A DNA stretch of 64,000 nucleotides from Apiospora phragmitis (lineage: Eukaryota; Ascomycota; Sordariomycetes; Amphisphaeriales; Apiosporaceae), in assembly GCA_038363925.1 (NCBI GenBank), contig JAQQWL010000002.1, forward strand, positions 868,001-932,000, read 5' to 3'. Positions 53,176-64,000 of the stretch are shown in pieces; the stretch's first letter is position 1, and each line of letters opens with the position of its first letter. Both the position numbers and the translations under genes were made by a program. The notes beneath the pieces were generated by a model. The model searched no databases. It was not told the DNA's origin and saw nothing but the letters and a program-made list of their open reading frames with translations.

Positions 53176-54119
53176 TCCGATAACTTATGCCAATTCGGAA
53201 GTACCGAACTGCCACTACTATGTAGAAAACATAGATTCGCGAGATGGCTTCAAGGGCCGGGAAAAGGAATCAGGACATGCTTTCCTTATCTTTTCGCGTT
53301 GGCTAGAGTATACACACATAGATCGATATGATGGGCAGGCCTGGGTTTGGGTAGTCTGATAAACGTTGGGATTTCTCTTCCAATCTTAAATATCACCACT
53401 GCCTTTTCACGTCCTTCTAAATGTGTTCTCAAGCATCGTTTGCCTAGGTGATATTCGTCCAGATACAACCGTTTGTTGACAACGATCAATCTCGCATGGG
53501 GCTGTCCGCTGTAAAGAGCTCTAGAATCGTAGCATCAACGAGTTCGCTCACCTAGACCCTGCGAGAGCCAAGTTGCTGTTCCCATCCCATTCCCAAGTTT
53601 CGACTTTTTCACCCTTGGAAACACTGGAAGGACGACTTCGAACTCTTGGCGCGTCTCTACATTCTACCACCTCAACACAGTTGGACAATAAGGGGGAGTC
53701 CCAGACAGGACAATATTTGGAGCAGAAAAGTTCTCTCCGATTAATTACTTTCTCTACTTGAGCCTCAATAAAAAAGGGATGGGCAATTATTGCCATGATG
53801 ATAGGAGTAGAGCATCATCGAGAGATGTTTCAAAACAACCATCCACGCGTTACTGGGAAATCAACCCAAGATACCTTCGGCGCCAAACGCTGATGCAGAA
53901 AGCCAAGTTCAAAAAGGATGAAATGATATGATAATAGAAAAAACAAGGGGTCGGAAACGCAAAACCCAAGTAACTGCCAGGGTATCAGCATCGCTTCCTC
54001 GCCCTCTTCGCTCGCGGTCTGTTGGTCCACCCCTCCTTGCCCTGTTTGCTTGCCCGCCTCTCGAGCTCACCACAGGACCAAGGTATGGCACGGAAACATG
54101 AGCCGGCCCCAGCTTTGGT
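53176..54119. other. Convergent spacer, XPD to ATG18
   Basis: This tail-to-tail interval of 944 bp holds both 3' ends. No reading frame with homology, repeat or RNA gene was recognised. Confidence 0.6.
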
Positions 54120-55551
54120 CTAAGGCCCATAGCTCGATGAGTCAAGCTTGTCATCGCCGCCCAACACACTGTAGAATATGATTAGTCACAATTCCCGGGA
54201 AACGTGGAATCGCAAGAAGGAGCAACGTACGAGTACTGCTTAACGAGGTAGCCTTCTCCGCCCTGCTCCATGTCGATGTTATAGACATAGAACCCACCGT
54301 CGTTCGTCACCACCATGACCTGGGGGCTGGTGCTACTCATGGCCACAACGCTCCTAAGTTGCTGCCCCGGAGCGCCGCCCCCTTGCTTCGACGTGGCGAT
54401 GGACGACTTGGGGAGCTTGATGTAGGCGAAGTCGCGCATCGGCTCCCACATCTCCGTCACGGTCTGCGGGAGATAGTTGCCCACCACCCCGGCGACGCTG
54501 CGGCCCATAATCTGCGAGGAGCGCCGAAGTATGCTGCTGAACGACCCACTCTGCCTCCTATGGCTATTGTTGGTATTCGTTGCTTGGACAGGCTGTCTCG
54601 CCTCGGCGGCGTCGCTTGGGGGGAACCGGTCGTGCTACTGGGAGAGTCGTTACCACTGTCGTAGCTACGGCTCCTAGACCAGCGGTCTGCGCGAGGGGAT
54701 CCGGTGGCCGCCGCCGCGTCAGAAGCTAGAATGCTATTCTGGTTCTGCCGGGGCTGTTGCAAGCGAAAGATGTGGACCGTGTCGGTTGTAGAGGATACGC
54801 AGAGCAGAGAGCTAGCCATGTTGAAGGACATGCTGTATATAGTGCTCGGATAGGTACCGCGGCGGAACTGGAAGAGCTTATGTCCCTTGGGCACAGAGAA
54901 TACCCTGATGATGGTGCCGGTTTCGCTGGCCGTAGCCAACAAGGTTCCGTCGCTATTCATCTCGATGAAGGACAGTGGGGATCGATGGGCCTCGATGACG
55001 TTGACAGCCTTTAAAGTGAGGGTATCGTAGATGAGGACATCGCCGGTGGTAACGGGGGCGTACAGCGGAGCGGGAGGCGCATGGGAGGGGCGTTTGTCGG
55101 GAGTGTCTTCGCGAGGTTTCGGCAGGGGGTAGGCCAGGTAGCAGTTCTCCGAAGAGGGGGAGAGAGCGACGATCTTGTTGGGGTTGGGGGAGGTTGCGAT
55201 GTTGGTCAGCAACGACATGTTGGAGATGTCGTAGAGATATATCTCGTCCTCCAGCACCACCGACAGTCGCTTGCGGTTCAGGCGGACGGCCAGAACAGCC
55301 GACGGGAACGTCAGCTCGCAGATTATGGAAGCCCTCTTGGTGTTTTGTATTATCAGATGGCGCGGAGACAGTATGATGGCGACGAGGGAGGTGGAGAAGA
55401 GCATCTCGATGATGGTGATGTCGCCATCGTCGCTGCTGAAGATCTTGTTGAAGGGGTCGGTGTGGAAGATGCGGAAACCCTTGGAGGTACCGACAGCAAG
55501 ACAGCTGTCGTCCTGGTTGAAGGTGATGAAGTTGAGGGCGGTGTCAGGCAT
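54120..55551 (-). CDS. ATG18: Autophagy PROPPIN protein Atg18
   Basis: WD-repeat beta-propeller that binds PI3P and PI(3,5)P2 and works with Atg2 on autophagosome and vacuole membranes. Exons are 54231-55551 and 54120-54168 with a 62-bp intron. The phosphoinositide-binding motif FRRG is present in [17 protein letters not shown]. The N-terminus [21 protein letters not shown] and the blade motifs [18 protein letters not shown] and [15 protein letters not shown] are typical. A long Ser-rich loop follows (SPRADRW to [13 protein letters not shown]), then [10 protein letters not shown]. One base is missing in the C6 run at 54618-54623; restoring the frame gives exactly 457 codons (456 residues). 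The C-terminus ends KLDSSSYGP. Confidence 0.95.
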
Positions 55552-56684
55552 GTTGAGAGACTATTGTGACGCTGGGAAAGACGGAGGAGAGTAGACGGTA
55601 AGCGGCTAACGATCCCCGACACTATTTGACACCGATTTCTGGGTCGTACGGGGGGGAAAGCTATATGGATTAGAGATTTTGTCAAGGATCAGATGAGATC
55701 GCTGGCGCCTAGAGCAGGCGGTTGGTTGTTGCAGCGATAGGCAGAAGAACAACAACAACTGGAGCGTGGATTATTATTCGCATCAATTCGTCGTAGATTT
55801 GTCGTCCTTCCCAGCCCAGCTAGCTCAGCAACCGGCAAATTGGGAACGCATCTGCTCTGCCCTATATAGCATACGTCGAGCTCTGGAAAGGGTTGAAGGA
55901 TCGCGAAGAAAGTGGTTGTTCTATTTATTGGCAACGGGCGGGTCAGGAAATACAAAGGCGGAGGAGGTTGGTGGTTGGTCGGACTGGATCGACTTTCGAC
56001 GATTTGATGTTGCTGGAGGTGAGGCAGAGAGAGGCCCGGTGCGGGCAGGCAGTCACTCAGTGGACAAAGTGGGGAGGCTAGGCAAGCTGTCCGATCAGAA
56101 GCAGAAGCTCCCCCCGAAGCTGTCATTTTGCAGGCCCAAAACCCACTGTGAGTGGCCCAACGTCCAGCTCGTGAGCAGTTGCGTCAGAGGGTAAGGAAGG
56201 CTACAGGGGGGTTGCTGACCTGCAAGCGGGGTTTCACGATTAGGTACTAGATTAGGGTCCAGTCTTTTGTTTCAATTCCCAGGTCAGACGCCTCGAAAGC
56301 CTCAACTCATACAAACGCTTTCTCCCGTCCGCTCCAATCATCATCAGCCATCCCATCCTACCAGATCCCTCCACTACTGTCTAGTAGGGAAATGCTGGGA
56401 ATACTATATCGTTATCGGTAGCGGTATACCCAGAGCTTGGACCATCAGTTCTATTATTGCTTTAACTAATTATTCTCGTCTAGTAGGCTAGTATTATGTT
56501 AGTCAATAGAGTTTTTCCTCTTGACATCCTCTGACTCAACTATTTCTGTCGTGACTACCCCGCCATTCTGTGAAAATACTAGATCTATTGTGGTGTGTTG
56601 CGCAAGAGAGAGCTGGTTGGAGAAAATTTGATGCCGGTTCCACCCCCGACTGGTCAGACTCGGCTGCTCTAAGTAGAGGCTGCC
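55552..56684. promoter_or_regulatory. Divergent promoter region of ATG18 and TYW4
   Basis: This 1.1-kb spacer lies between outward-running genes. Frames within it are short and unconvincing. It should contain both promoters and leaders. Confidence 0.5.
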
Positions 56685-59122
56685 ATGCCGAAAACAAAAG
56701 CAGCACCGGGCTCGGCCCCGGCGCTGGGCCGTTCGACCAAGGAACTCGCTCAGGATGGCTTGGTCATGTCGGTATGTCAAGCCAAGTCAAGCGGCAATAT
56801 GGGGTCGTCTGTTTTCGCTTTTCTGACCTTGCTCTAGACCAACAGCAGCAGCATCGTCTCCAAGAGAAGTGTCGAGCGCATATACTATCCCGATGAGCCC
56901 CATTTCTTCCGCTTCTTTGTTCAGAAGTTCCAAAGACGCTCTCCTCTGGTCAACCGTGGATATCACTTCAGGCTGCATATCATTGATGTGTCCGTCCGCA
57001 ACTTTCTAAAGCGCCCCTCCACCAAAAAGAAGGTCGTGGTGAATCTAGGAGCCGGAAGGTAAGCCCTTCCTTTACCCCTTTTCCGCTTGTCTTTACTAAT
57101 GGGCACTGCCCTCGTCAGCGACGTACTGCCCTGGCAGTGCATGACACGCTATCCTGAAGCATGCAATGGTGCCAAATTCATCGACGTAGACTTTCCTGAC
57201 CTCATCTCCAAGAAGCGTAGAAATGTTCAGGAGACGCCAGAGCTGTACTCGGTTCTGACCGGACTCGAGTATGGCAACGACCAATCCGACCTGCAGCTAA
57301 CGAGTGATGAATATGTTCAAATCGGTTGCGACCTTCGCCAATTGAACCGCATACAAGATGCTATGTCCAAGGTTATCAGCATCGAGGAATGCGAATTCAT
57401 ATTTGTTGCCGAGGTCTCGATCACCTACATGGAGACCGAAGCAGCCGATTCGGTTATTCAGTGGGCAAGCAGTCTTGGCTATGGTCAGTCTGAATTCCAC
57501 CGATGCTATTAATGACTCTCGGGAAACTGACCTGTCTGCACTCAGCTGAGTTCTGCTTGCTCGAACAGATCCTACCGGACGGGGCGGGCCATCCCTTTGC
57601 TCAGATGATGGTTCGCCATTTTAACAAGCTGAGAACACCCATAAAGTCGGTAAACAAATACCCAACTCTCCGGACACAGCAGGAACGCTTCAACCGCTTG
57701 GGCTGGGTACACGTCGACGCACAGTCACTCTGGGGTGCGTGGTCGAACGACATGTATCTGACCGCGGAGGAACGGCTGAAATTGGACAAGATCGAACCAT
57801 TTGATGAATGGGAAGAGTTTGCCATATTCGTCAGCCACTACTGCATTGTCTCTGCGCATACCAGACCAGGCGTGCTACCGCCATGCAGGAATCTCACAGT
57901 AGAAGGCGAACGGGACAATTCGATCCCTTCTCTCGAAGTTACCACCACATACACCGAGTCTGGCAAAGCATGCCAGCGACGGTTCGGGGCTCCGATGAAG
58001 ATCCAGGACCAGTCCGGACGCGAGCTCTTGGGAAATGCATGTGGGCTTGGCAACGTCACTCGCTTGAGATCGATCGACGTATTCACTTCTCACCCACAGG
58101 ACGCCAGCATTGATGTACTCTCAGTTGGCCCGCTGAGCAGAATGTGTCACACTATGGTGAACCTGGGGATATATGGACAACTCTTGGCTGGTGGAAGGGC
58201 ATCACCATCAAGCGCCTTCCGAGACTGCTGGAGATTTGACGCTACTACGCGCTCATGGCATAAGACGGCGGATCTTCCGATACCATTGTATAGGCACTCG
58301 GCTACCCGGCTCGGTCGATCGAGTCTGGCTCTGGTTGTTGGTGGGAAGAGTGATGCGACTTCTCTTTTCAAGGGCTGTTTGCTCTACCAGCCTGATGCTG
58401 GTTGGACAGAGTGCAACGTTTCTGGGGTGGATTATGTGCCTGTATTCGGTGCTATTCTGATCTCTTACCCTGACCCTATTACTCCGGATTCCGAAAACGG
58501 CGAGCCCACTACCGGTTTCCACGGATTGCTTATAGGTGGCCTTTTAGAAGATGGCACGATAGCCAAGCAAGCTTTGTATTGGCGTCTGAGCCTCAGGGGC
58601 ACCGATAAGCCAGAGTTACGCTTCGATATCGTATCAAGCATTGATGATAATGGGCATACTCCGAATGATGGCAAATGGCCCGTCGACTCTACCTTATATC
58701 GCTTTGGTGCAAGCGCGGCAATGTGCGACAATGGAAACTTGCTCCTTATTGGAGGAATTATCGAGGGTCGGGTGATTCCCAAAGACGAGGAGCTACTACT
58801 TCTAAGCGTCAGAAACTCCCAGATTCGGATATATGCGACAGGTCCGATCATCCAGCCCGGAGCCGCATCGCAGACTGCTATACCTCGACCTGCGTTACTT
58901 GGCATATCGGTCTGCGAAACCGCTGGTGGAGATCTTGTTATAATGAGCGGTGGTGCCACTTGCTACTCATTCGGCACATACTGGAACCAAGGGACATACA
59001 GCTTGCGCTACAGCATGCCTGAACTATCACCATCGCCACAGGATTCAGCCCTTACTCCATGGAGATTTCAGAAGAGCGTTGAGTTTATAGAAGCCCTGGC
59101 CGATTTAGAGAATGCGGTTTAA
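56685..59122 (+). CDS. PPM2: tRNA wybutosine-synthesis methyltransferase TYW4/Ppm2
   Basis: Catalyses late methylation and methoxycarbonylation steps of wybutosine at position 37 of tRNA-Phe, in the cytoplasm. Four exons: 56685-56771, 56838-57058, 57119-57483 and 57546-59122, with introns of 60-66 bp, give 749 residues. The first half is a leucine-carboxyl-methyltransferase-type domain with the SAM-binding VVNLGAGSDVLPWQ and the downstream FIDVDFPDLI and FVAEVSITYM blocks. The second half has Kelch-type beta-propeller repeats (GQLLAGGRASPSSAF, LALVVGGKS, LLLIGGIIEG). This two-domain order separates it from Ppm1, which lacks Kelch repeats. No JmjC domain follows. No frame breaks. Confidence 0.92.
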
Positions 59123-59442
59123 TACCGCTAAAGGTCAGGCTGGAGATTCAAAAACGGAGTGAATGAAGATCATAGAAGTGAACCAAGAGGCAAAAATGCT
59201 CCTCTGATCTCAGGATCGCATGTATACTATTGGAGGATAGATAGATGGATAGGAAGCACGCCCCATACCCCTTGGGAGGTCGGAGCGGCTACGCCGCCTA
59301 TATCATAGAAAGACGAGTGATGACATGGCATGGATGATATCCTAACCATCCCACGAAACTAGTGAACCCTTAGGAGAAACTGCTGCAACACAGACCCTCT
59401 CCATCTGACCTGCCTCATTGCATTATTCAAAGGTTTGAGCCC
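59123..59442. other. Convergent spacer, TYW4 to NCS1 permease
   Basis: About 320 bp holding the two 3' untranslated regions; nothing else recognised. Confidence 0.6.
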
Positions 59443-61480
59443 CTAAACATGCCCGATCTCTCTAGCCGACGCCGGGCCCGCCGCCTTCTCGTCAGTGTTA
59501 GCGTCGGCGCCTTCTTGCTTCGCACTGCCAGCAGTAGTAGTAGTAGCCGTCTTTTCATTCGAACTGCGACTCCCCCCACCACCGCTCTCAACATCGTCCG
59601 GCTGCACCCCCTGCAGCGGCCCCCGGCCTGCATCGCTGTAGCCGGGGACCACTGCCGGGATGAGGGTGCGGCGGTCGGGCGCGACGTAGTGGAGGGCGCA
59701 GTACATCGCGATGGCGGCGGAAAACCCGTACAGCCAGTTGACGGCGAATAGGTTCGCGATGCCCGTCCCCGCGCGCACGTTCTGAGGCGTGACCTTGTTA
59801 GCGATGCCCGGCAGGAGCGGCGCGATGACGACGAGCGTCGTGGCCCCGGCGCGCCAGTTCGCGGCGCCGTAGATGCCACGCGGGTCGTAGAGGGCCGGGA
59901 CGTCGTAGCGCCTGCGCTTGACGAGCCAGTAGTCGGCAAACAATATCCCCGCGATGGGGCCCATGAAGGAGGCGGCGGCGGACATGAAGTTCAGGAACGT
60001 GGCGGCGGACGCGACGACGAGCCAGGGGCACATGGCCCAGCCGCCGACCAGCGACGCGAAGACGACCCCCCGGCGGATGTTGACGAAGCGCGGGGCCAGC
60101 GTCGTGATGTCGTTGGCGAAGCTGATGGAGTTGGCCGAGATGTTGACGCAGATCTGGGCCAGCAGCCAGACGCTGGCGGCGAAGAAGGCGGCGGCGCGGC
60201 CGTCGGGCGTCGACTGCCACTGCGCGATGATCTCGAGCGGGCTCCAGTACGTCTGGCCGTACACCTGGCGCGAGGCGCTCGCCGAGATGATGCCGAAGAC
60301 GCCGCACACGGTCTTGAAGATGGGGATCACAGGCAGCTGCCACAGCTGCGCCCCGCGCGTCTTGCTGAAGCGCGAGAAGTCCGGGATGTTGACCGCCAGG
60401 GTCGAGTAGCCTCCGGTGACGCTGGTCTGTTGAAGGGCGGTTCCTCCATTAGTTCTGTCTACGCCATCTGTTCTTTTTGGAAAAGGGGGAAAGGATGGAG
60501 GGAATAATGTATATATGCATCACGGTAAGAGGGTAAAACTTACCAAGTTCCCCAGCCAAAGCCACACCCTCTTGGAACCCGACACCGTCGCCGGCGCGTA
60601 GAAAAACTCTCCCTGGCCGCCGGCCCGGACCGTGATCCAGATGACCATGGCGAGGGCCATGGGCAGGACGAGGACGGTCTTGATCAAGAACATGCGCTGG
60701 AGGCGGTGGGTGGGGATGAGTAGCAGGGGGAACTGGATGCACCAGTAGACAAAATAGCTAAGGAGGCCCTGGCTTGTGGTGCCGGCGGACGCGGGCAGGT
60801 GGTTCGGGAAGCGGGCGTAGCTCGGCCAGAGGGCGGTCAGGATGGCGGTGACGCAGCCGCCGCCGTTGGCGCTCTGGACGCCGAACCAGAACATCGCGAT
60901 GATGCCGCGCACGACGACGCAGAAGTACGACAGGTGGTAGCCGTAGCTCGCGCGGATGGCGATGGGGAACGGGATGTGCAGCTCGGACCCGACGGCGCCG
61001 TTGAGCACCGTCGGCACGGCGTTGCAGATGCCGGCCGCCATGACGATGAGGATGGCGTCGGTGGCGGACAGGCCCGTCGTCATGATGGCGCTCGCCTGCA
61101 TCCAGGTCGAGATGGTGATGAGGTCGCTGAACCAGTAGGTGATGAAGGCCCATTTGGTCCATCTGCAGTATATTCAGCTGAGTGTCCTTACTGATAAATG
61201 GAATATAAATACACCTTGGACTAAAAATGAAAAGGGATGAGTTTACGTTCGTTTCTCCTCTGGTACAGGATCTTGATCTGTTTCGTTGCATAACGTCAGC
61301 CAATAAATACTATCTGGGTCATCGGGAATCGTATGCCTCACCAGCGTTTGTCCACACATCCGGTGGCGCAATGCTGCTGGTCTGCTTTGGCAGCTTCCAG
61401 CTACTCGGCTGTGTAACCCGGAGGTAGACCTTTTCCCGGATGGCGCCGCCGTGCCTTCTCATTTGCTGTAGGAAATCCAT
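59443..61480 (-). CDS. NCS1-family nucleobase/allantoin/vitamin permease
   Basis: Plasma-membrane proton symporter of the nucleobase-cation-symport-1 (Fur-like) family, about 590 residues and 12 predicted helices. Four exons: 61342-61480, 61247-61277, 60544-61162 and 59443-60426. The tiny second exon (31 nt) restores QDPVPEEKRTWTKW, the conserved lead into helix 1. The substrate-site helix region shows ITYWFSDLITISTWMQAS, then GAVGSELHIPFPI and FWFGVQSANGG. The C-terminal half has NIPDFSRF and the PIAGILFADYWLVKRR motif. The extreme C-terminal tail is hydrophilic and rich in Ser, Thr and Gly. An alternative upstream ATG lies at 61499-61501. Uracil, allantoin, uridine or thiamine are all possible substrates. 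The coding third-base GC is very high. Confidence 0.88.
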
Positions 61481-62335
61481 GATATTCCTGCATCCATTCA
61501 TTCAATCATTCGATAGCATATAATACACGTGCAAAGAAGCTAATAAACAAATTGTCTTTGCTACCCCTCTGACGGGCAAGAGTAAAAGGCAAGAGAGAGC
61601 CTACCCACCCAGTCGAGGGCAGCCTATGGGGGGATGATTACATTGTTCGATCCGAGTCGTCAACGGAACGCATATCTCTGCCGACGGCACTTGCAGGCGT
61701 CCAATCGCCCGGGTAGCGAAATGATTCCTAACCGGAAGGATTCTCATAGCGACAGAGCCAGAGCTTATCCTACACACCACCTAGATTATGTGTTACCATG
61801 CTCGCTTGCCAAGACAGGGTATACATGCCTGCATAGACACCATAGATAAGAGAGCGACAAGGGTCCATTAGTGGTCGGGACGAGCCGATCAACTTTGTCA
61901 AGTCTGATAGTCTGGGGTCAATATGGCAGCGCCCCTCAGGGATCGGCGGAGCTTGTTCCCCTGTGCTGATAAAGCTACATACACATATTGGACGTGGCTG
62001 GGTTACATCGGAGCAGTTGGTGGCTGGAATTGCTACTGGCCTGGCCTTTCACGGCACAGCAGCCAATGGCCACAATAGCGTTACCGGCGAGGTCGACTTA
62101 AATCTTTAGATCGTTGGTCTCACGGATGGATATCCAAATCAACGCAAAGCTTGGGTCGAACTAAAAATAAATATGCATTACTTCAACAATAATGCTGTCC
62201 CAAACACCAGTCTATCTAGCCTCGACAATAGGATTTCGAGGACGCCTTATACACAATGCTACAATACAAGAAAGACCGTAGGGAAAACTGCTATGCAACA
62301 GATGACCTCCCATGTTGCCCCACTTTTCTTCACGC
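61481..62335. other. Spacer between NCS1 permease and KGD1
   Basis: It contains the permease promoter and the 3' end of KGD1 (both leftward). No further feature was recognised. Confidence 0.6.
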
Positions 62336-64000
62336 TTACTCGCCCTTGAGCTTGTCTTGCGTCACGGTGAACGCCATCTCAAGCAAGTCTTGCTCCTCCT
62401 TCTGGTGCACCGACTTCAGGCCAGTAGCAACGGAAGCCGAGGGGTTGCGGCCGGCGTACATGACGTGCTTGCGGTCGTGGTGCTGCGTGTTGTTGAGCAG
62501 CGTCTCGATACGCGGCTGGACGAAGCTCCAGGCACCGGCGTTCAGGGGTTCCTCCTGGCACCAAACAATGGTCTTGGCATTGGGGTACATGTCGAGGTTC
62601 TCCTTCAGTTGTTGCCAAGGGAAGGGGTTAAGCTGCTCGATACGCGTGAAGGCAACGTTGTCGATCTTATTCTCCTGGCGGTACTTGGACAGAGTAGCCC
62701 ACACCTGACCAGAGCAGATAACCACGCGGTCAATCTCCTCAGGAGACTTAATAGCGCCAGTCTGGTGCTCGGGGTCGGGGATGATCCACTGGAACTGGGC
62801 ATCAGGGCCGGTGAAGTCCTCAATGCTCGAGCGGGCAAGAGGGTGTCGCAGGAGAGACTTGGAGAAGAAGATGACCAAAGCTAGTATTTTTGTTAGTCTG
62901 CTGTTTCATTGAATGAATTCATTTGGGAGGGGTCAAGACTTACGCTTGCGGAACTGCCTGTGCATTTGTCTGCGCAGGACGTGGAACAAGTTGGCCGGGG
63001 TTGTCATGTAGGCAATCTGCATGTTGCAGTCTTGGTGCTGACGCTGGAGCTTCTCGGCGTCGGGGTAGATGCGAGGATCCTCGTTGGACAGTTGCAGGTA
63101 TCGCTCCAGACGACCAGAGGAGTGCTCAGGTCCCTGGCCGTCATAGCCGTGGGGCAAAGACATGACGAGACCAGTTCGCTGCATCCATTTCACCTCACCG
63201 GAAGCGAGGAACTGATCGATAATGCACTGAGCGTTGTTGGCAAAGTCACCGAACTGGGCCTCCCACATAACAAGAGCGTTGGGGGGATGACAGAGAGTAA
63301 CCATACTCGAAACCAAGAGCACCGAATTCACTCAGGGACGAGTTGGAAATGACAAACTTGCCCTGGTCCTTGCTAATGTGCTGCAGGGGCGTGTAGGTAT
63401 CCTCGCTCTCCTGGTCATGGAGCACAGCATGACGCTGCGAGAAGGTACCACGCTCGACATCCTGACCGGAGATACGAACGTGGTGGCCTTCAGTCACCAA
63501 TGAACCGAAGGCAAGAGCCTCGGCTGTGGACCAGTCAATGTTCTTACCCTCAAGCACAGACTTGGAGCGGTTCTGCAGAATACGCTTCAGGTTCTTGTGG
63601 ATATGGAAGCCCTCAGGCGCAGAGCCCAATTCTCCACCAATGTGCTCCAACGTCCTCTTGTCCACACCAGTAGGCATGTGAGGAAGAATCTCAGTGGCCA
63701 GTTCCTTGGGAGATTTGAAGCCGTTCCATGCAGAAGTCGTCCACTCCTTGGAGGTGGGTTGGTATTCCTTGGACTTAGCAAAGCTCTCTTCGAGCATACC
63801 CCAGACCCACTGCTTGTGCTCCTCGACGTCCTCCTTGGAGGAAAGAGCCGTCGTTCAGCAGCTTCTCAACGTAGAGGTTGATCTGAGGGCTCTTCTCTGA
63901 AATGCGCTTGTACATAAGAGGCTGAGTGAAAGAGGGCTGGTCAGTCTCGTTGTGACCGTGCTTTCGGTAGCAGACCATGTCGATAACGACATCGGACTGG
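62336..64000 (-). CDS. KGD1: 2-oxoglutarate dehydrogenase E1 component, C-terminal part (cut by window edge)
   Basis: Mitochondrial TPP-dependent E1 subunit of the 2-oxoglutarate dehydrogenase complex of the TCA cycle. Only the C-terminal half is inside the window, beginning around [20 protein letters not shown]. The final exon is 62336-62880; a 63-bp intron (62881-62943) precedes it. Conserved landmarks are [47 protein letters not shown] and, near the end, [14 protein letters not shown]. Two extra bases break the frame, at 63839-63841 and in the G6 run at 63281-63286. The N-terminal mitochondrial signal and the first TPP half lie beyond the right edge. Confidence 0.92.

Overview
The window is a stretch of nuclear chromosome from a filamentous ascomycete (Pezizomycotina, most likely Sordariomycetes). 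The evidence is short introns (about 50-300 bp) with GTRNGT donors and CTAAC branch points, intron-bearing divergent histone H4 and H3 genes, a dispersed single 5S rRNA gene with an upstream TATA-like element, and fungal-type protein families. No bacterial, organellar or viral gene was recognised.

Layout from left to right. Positions 1-5000 hold a divergent histone H4 (-) and H3 (+) pair sharing a 2-kb spacer. Positions 5.6-15.1 kb are dense housekeeping: a kappa-class glutathione transferase (-), the largest subunit of RNA polymerase I (-) and, divergent from it, the splicing factor PRP3 (+). Positions 15.5-22.7 kb form a metabolic block: an MFS transporter (-), a 5S rRNA gene (+), a TauD/XanA-like 2-oxoglutarate dioxygenase (-), a CDA-superfamily deaminase with an N-terminal signal peptide (+) and an IPNS-like 2-oxoglutarate/Fe(II) oxygenase (+). 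The dioxygenase and deaminase share a 490-bp promoter. The set could act on purine or related nucleobases; this is inference. A Pps1-like dual-specificity phosphatase (-) follows at 23.9-26.1 kb, then a 3.9-kb spacer containing a 176-bp TA-flanked inverted-repeat element (MITE-like). A DDHD-domain phospholipase (+) lies at 30.1-33.2 kb and a small conserved-looking protein (-) at 33.5-34.2 kb.

Positions 34.2-50.7 kb are almost gene-free apart from one C2H2 zinc-finger transcription factor (-) at 43.8-45.1 kb, which has about 9.6 kb of non-coding DNA downstream and 5.6 kb upstream. Positions 50.7-64 kb return to dense genes: XPD/RAD3 helicase (+), ATG18 (-), TYW4/PPM2 (+), an NCS1-family nucleobase or vitamin permease (-), and the C-terminal half of 2-oxoglutarate dehydrogenase E1 (-), cut by the window edge.

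A striking property of the whole window is nine single-base reading-frame breaks inside otherwise intact, mostly essential genes (RNA polymerase I, PRP3, DDHD lipase, XPD, ATG18, 2-oxoglutarate dehydrogenase). Most are in short G/C runs, and in every gene complete in the window with a fully defined exon structure, the intact length becomes an exact multiple of three once the break is allowed for. The simplest reading is consensus error in a long-read assembly, so broken frames here should not be read as pseudogenes without raw-read checking.
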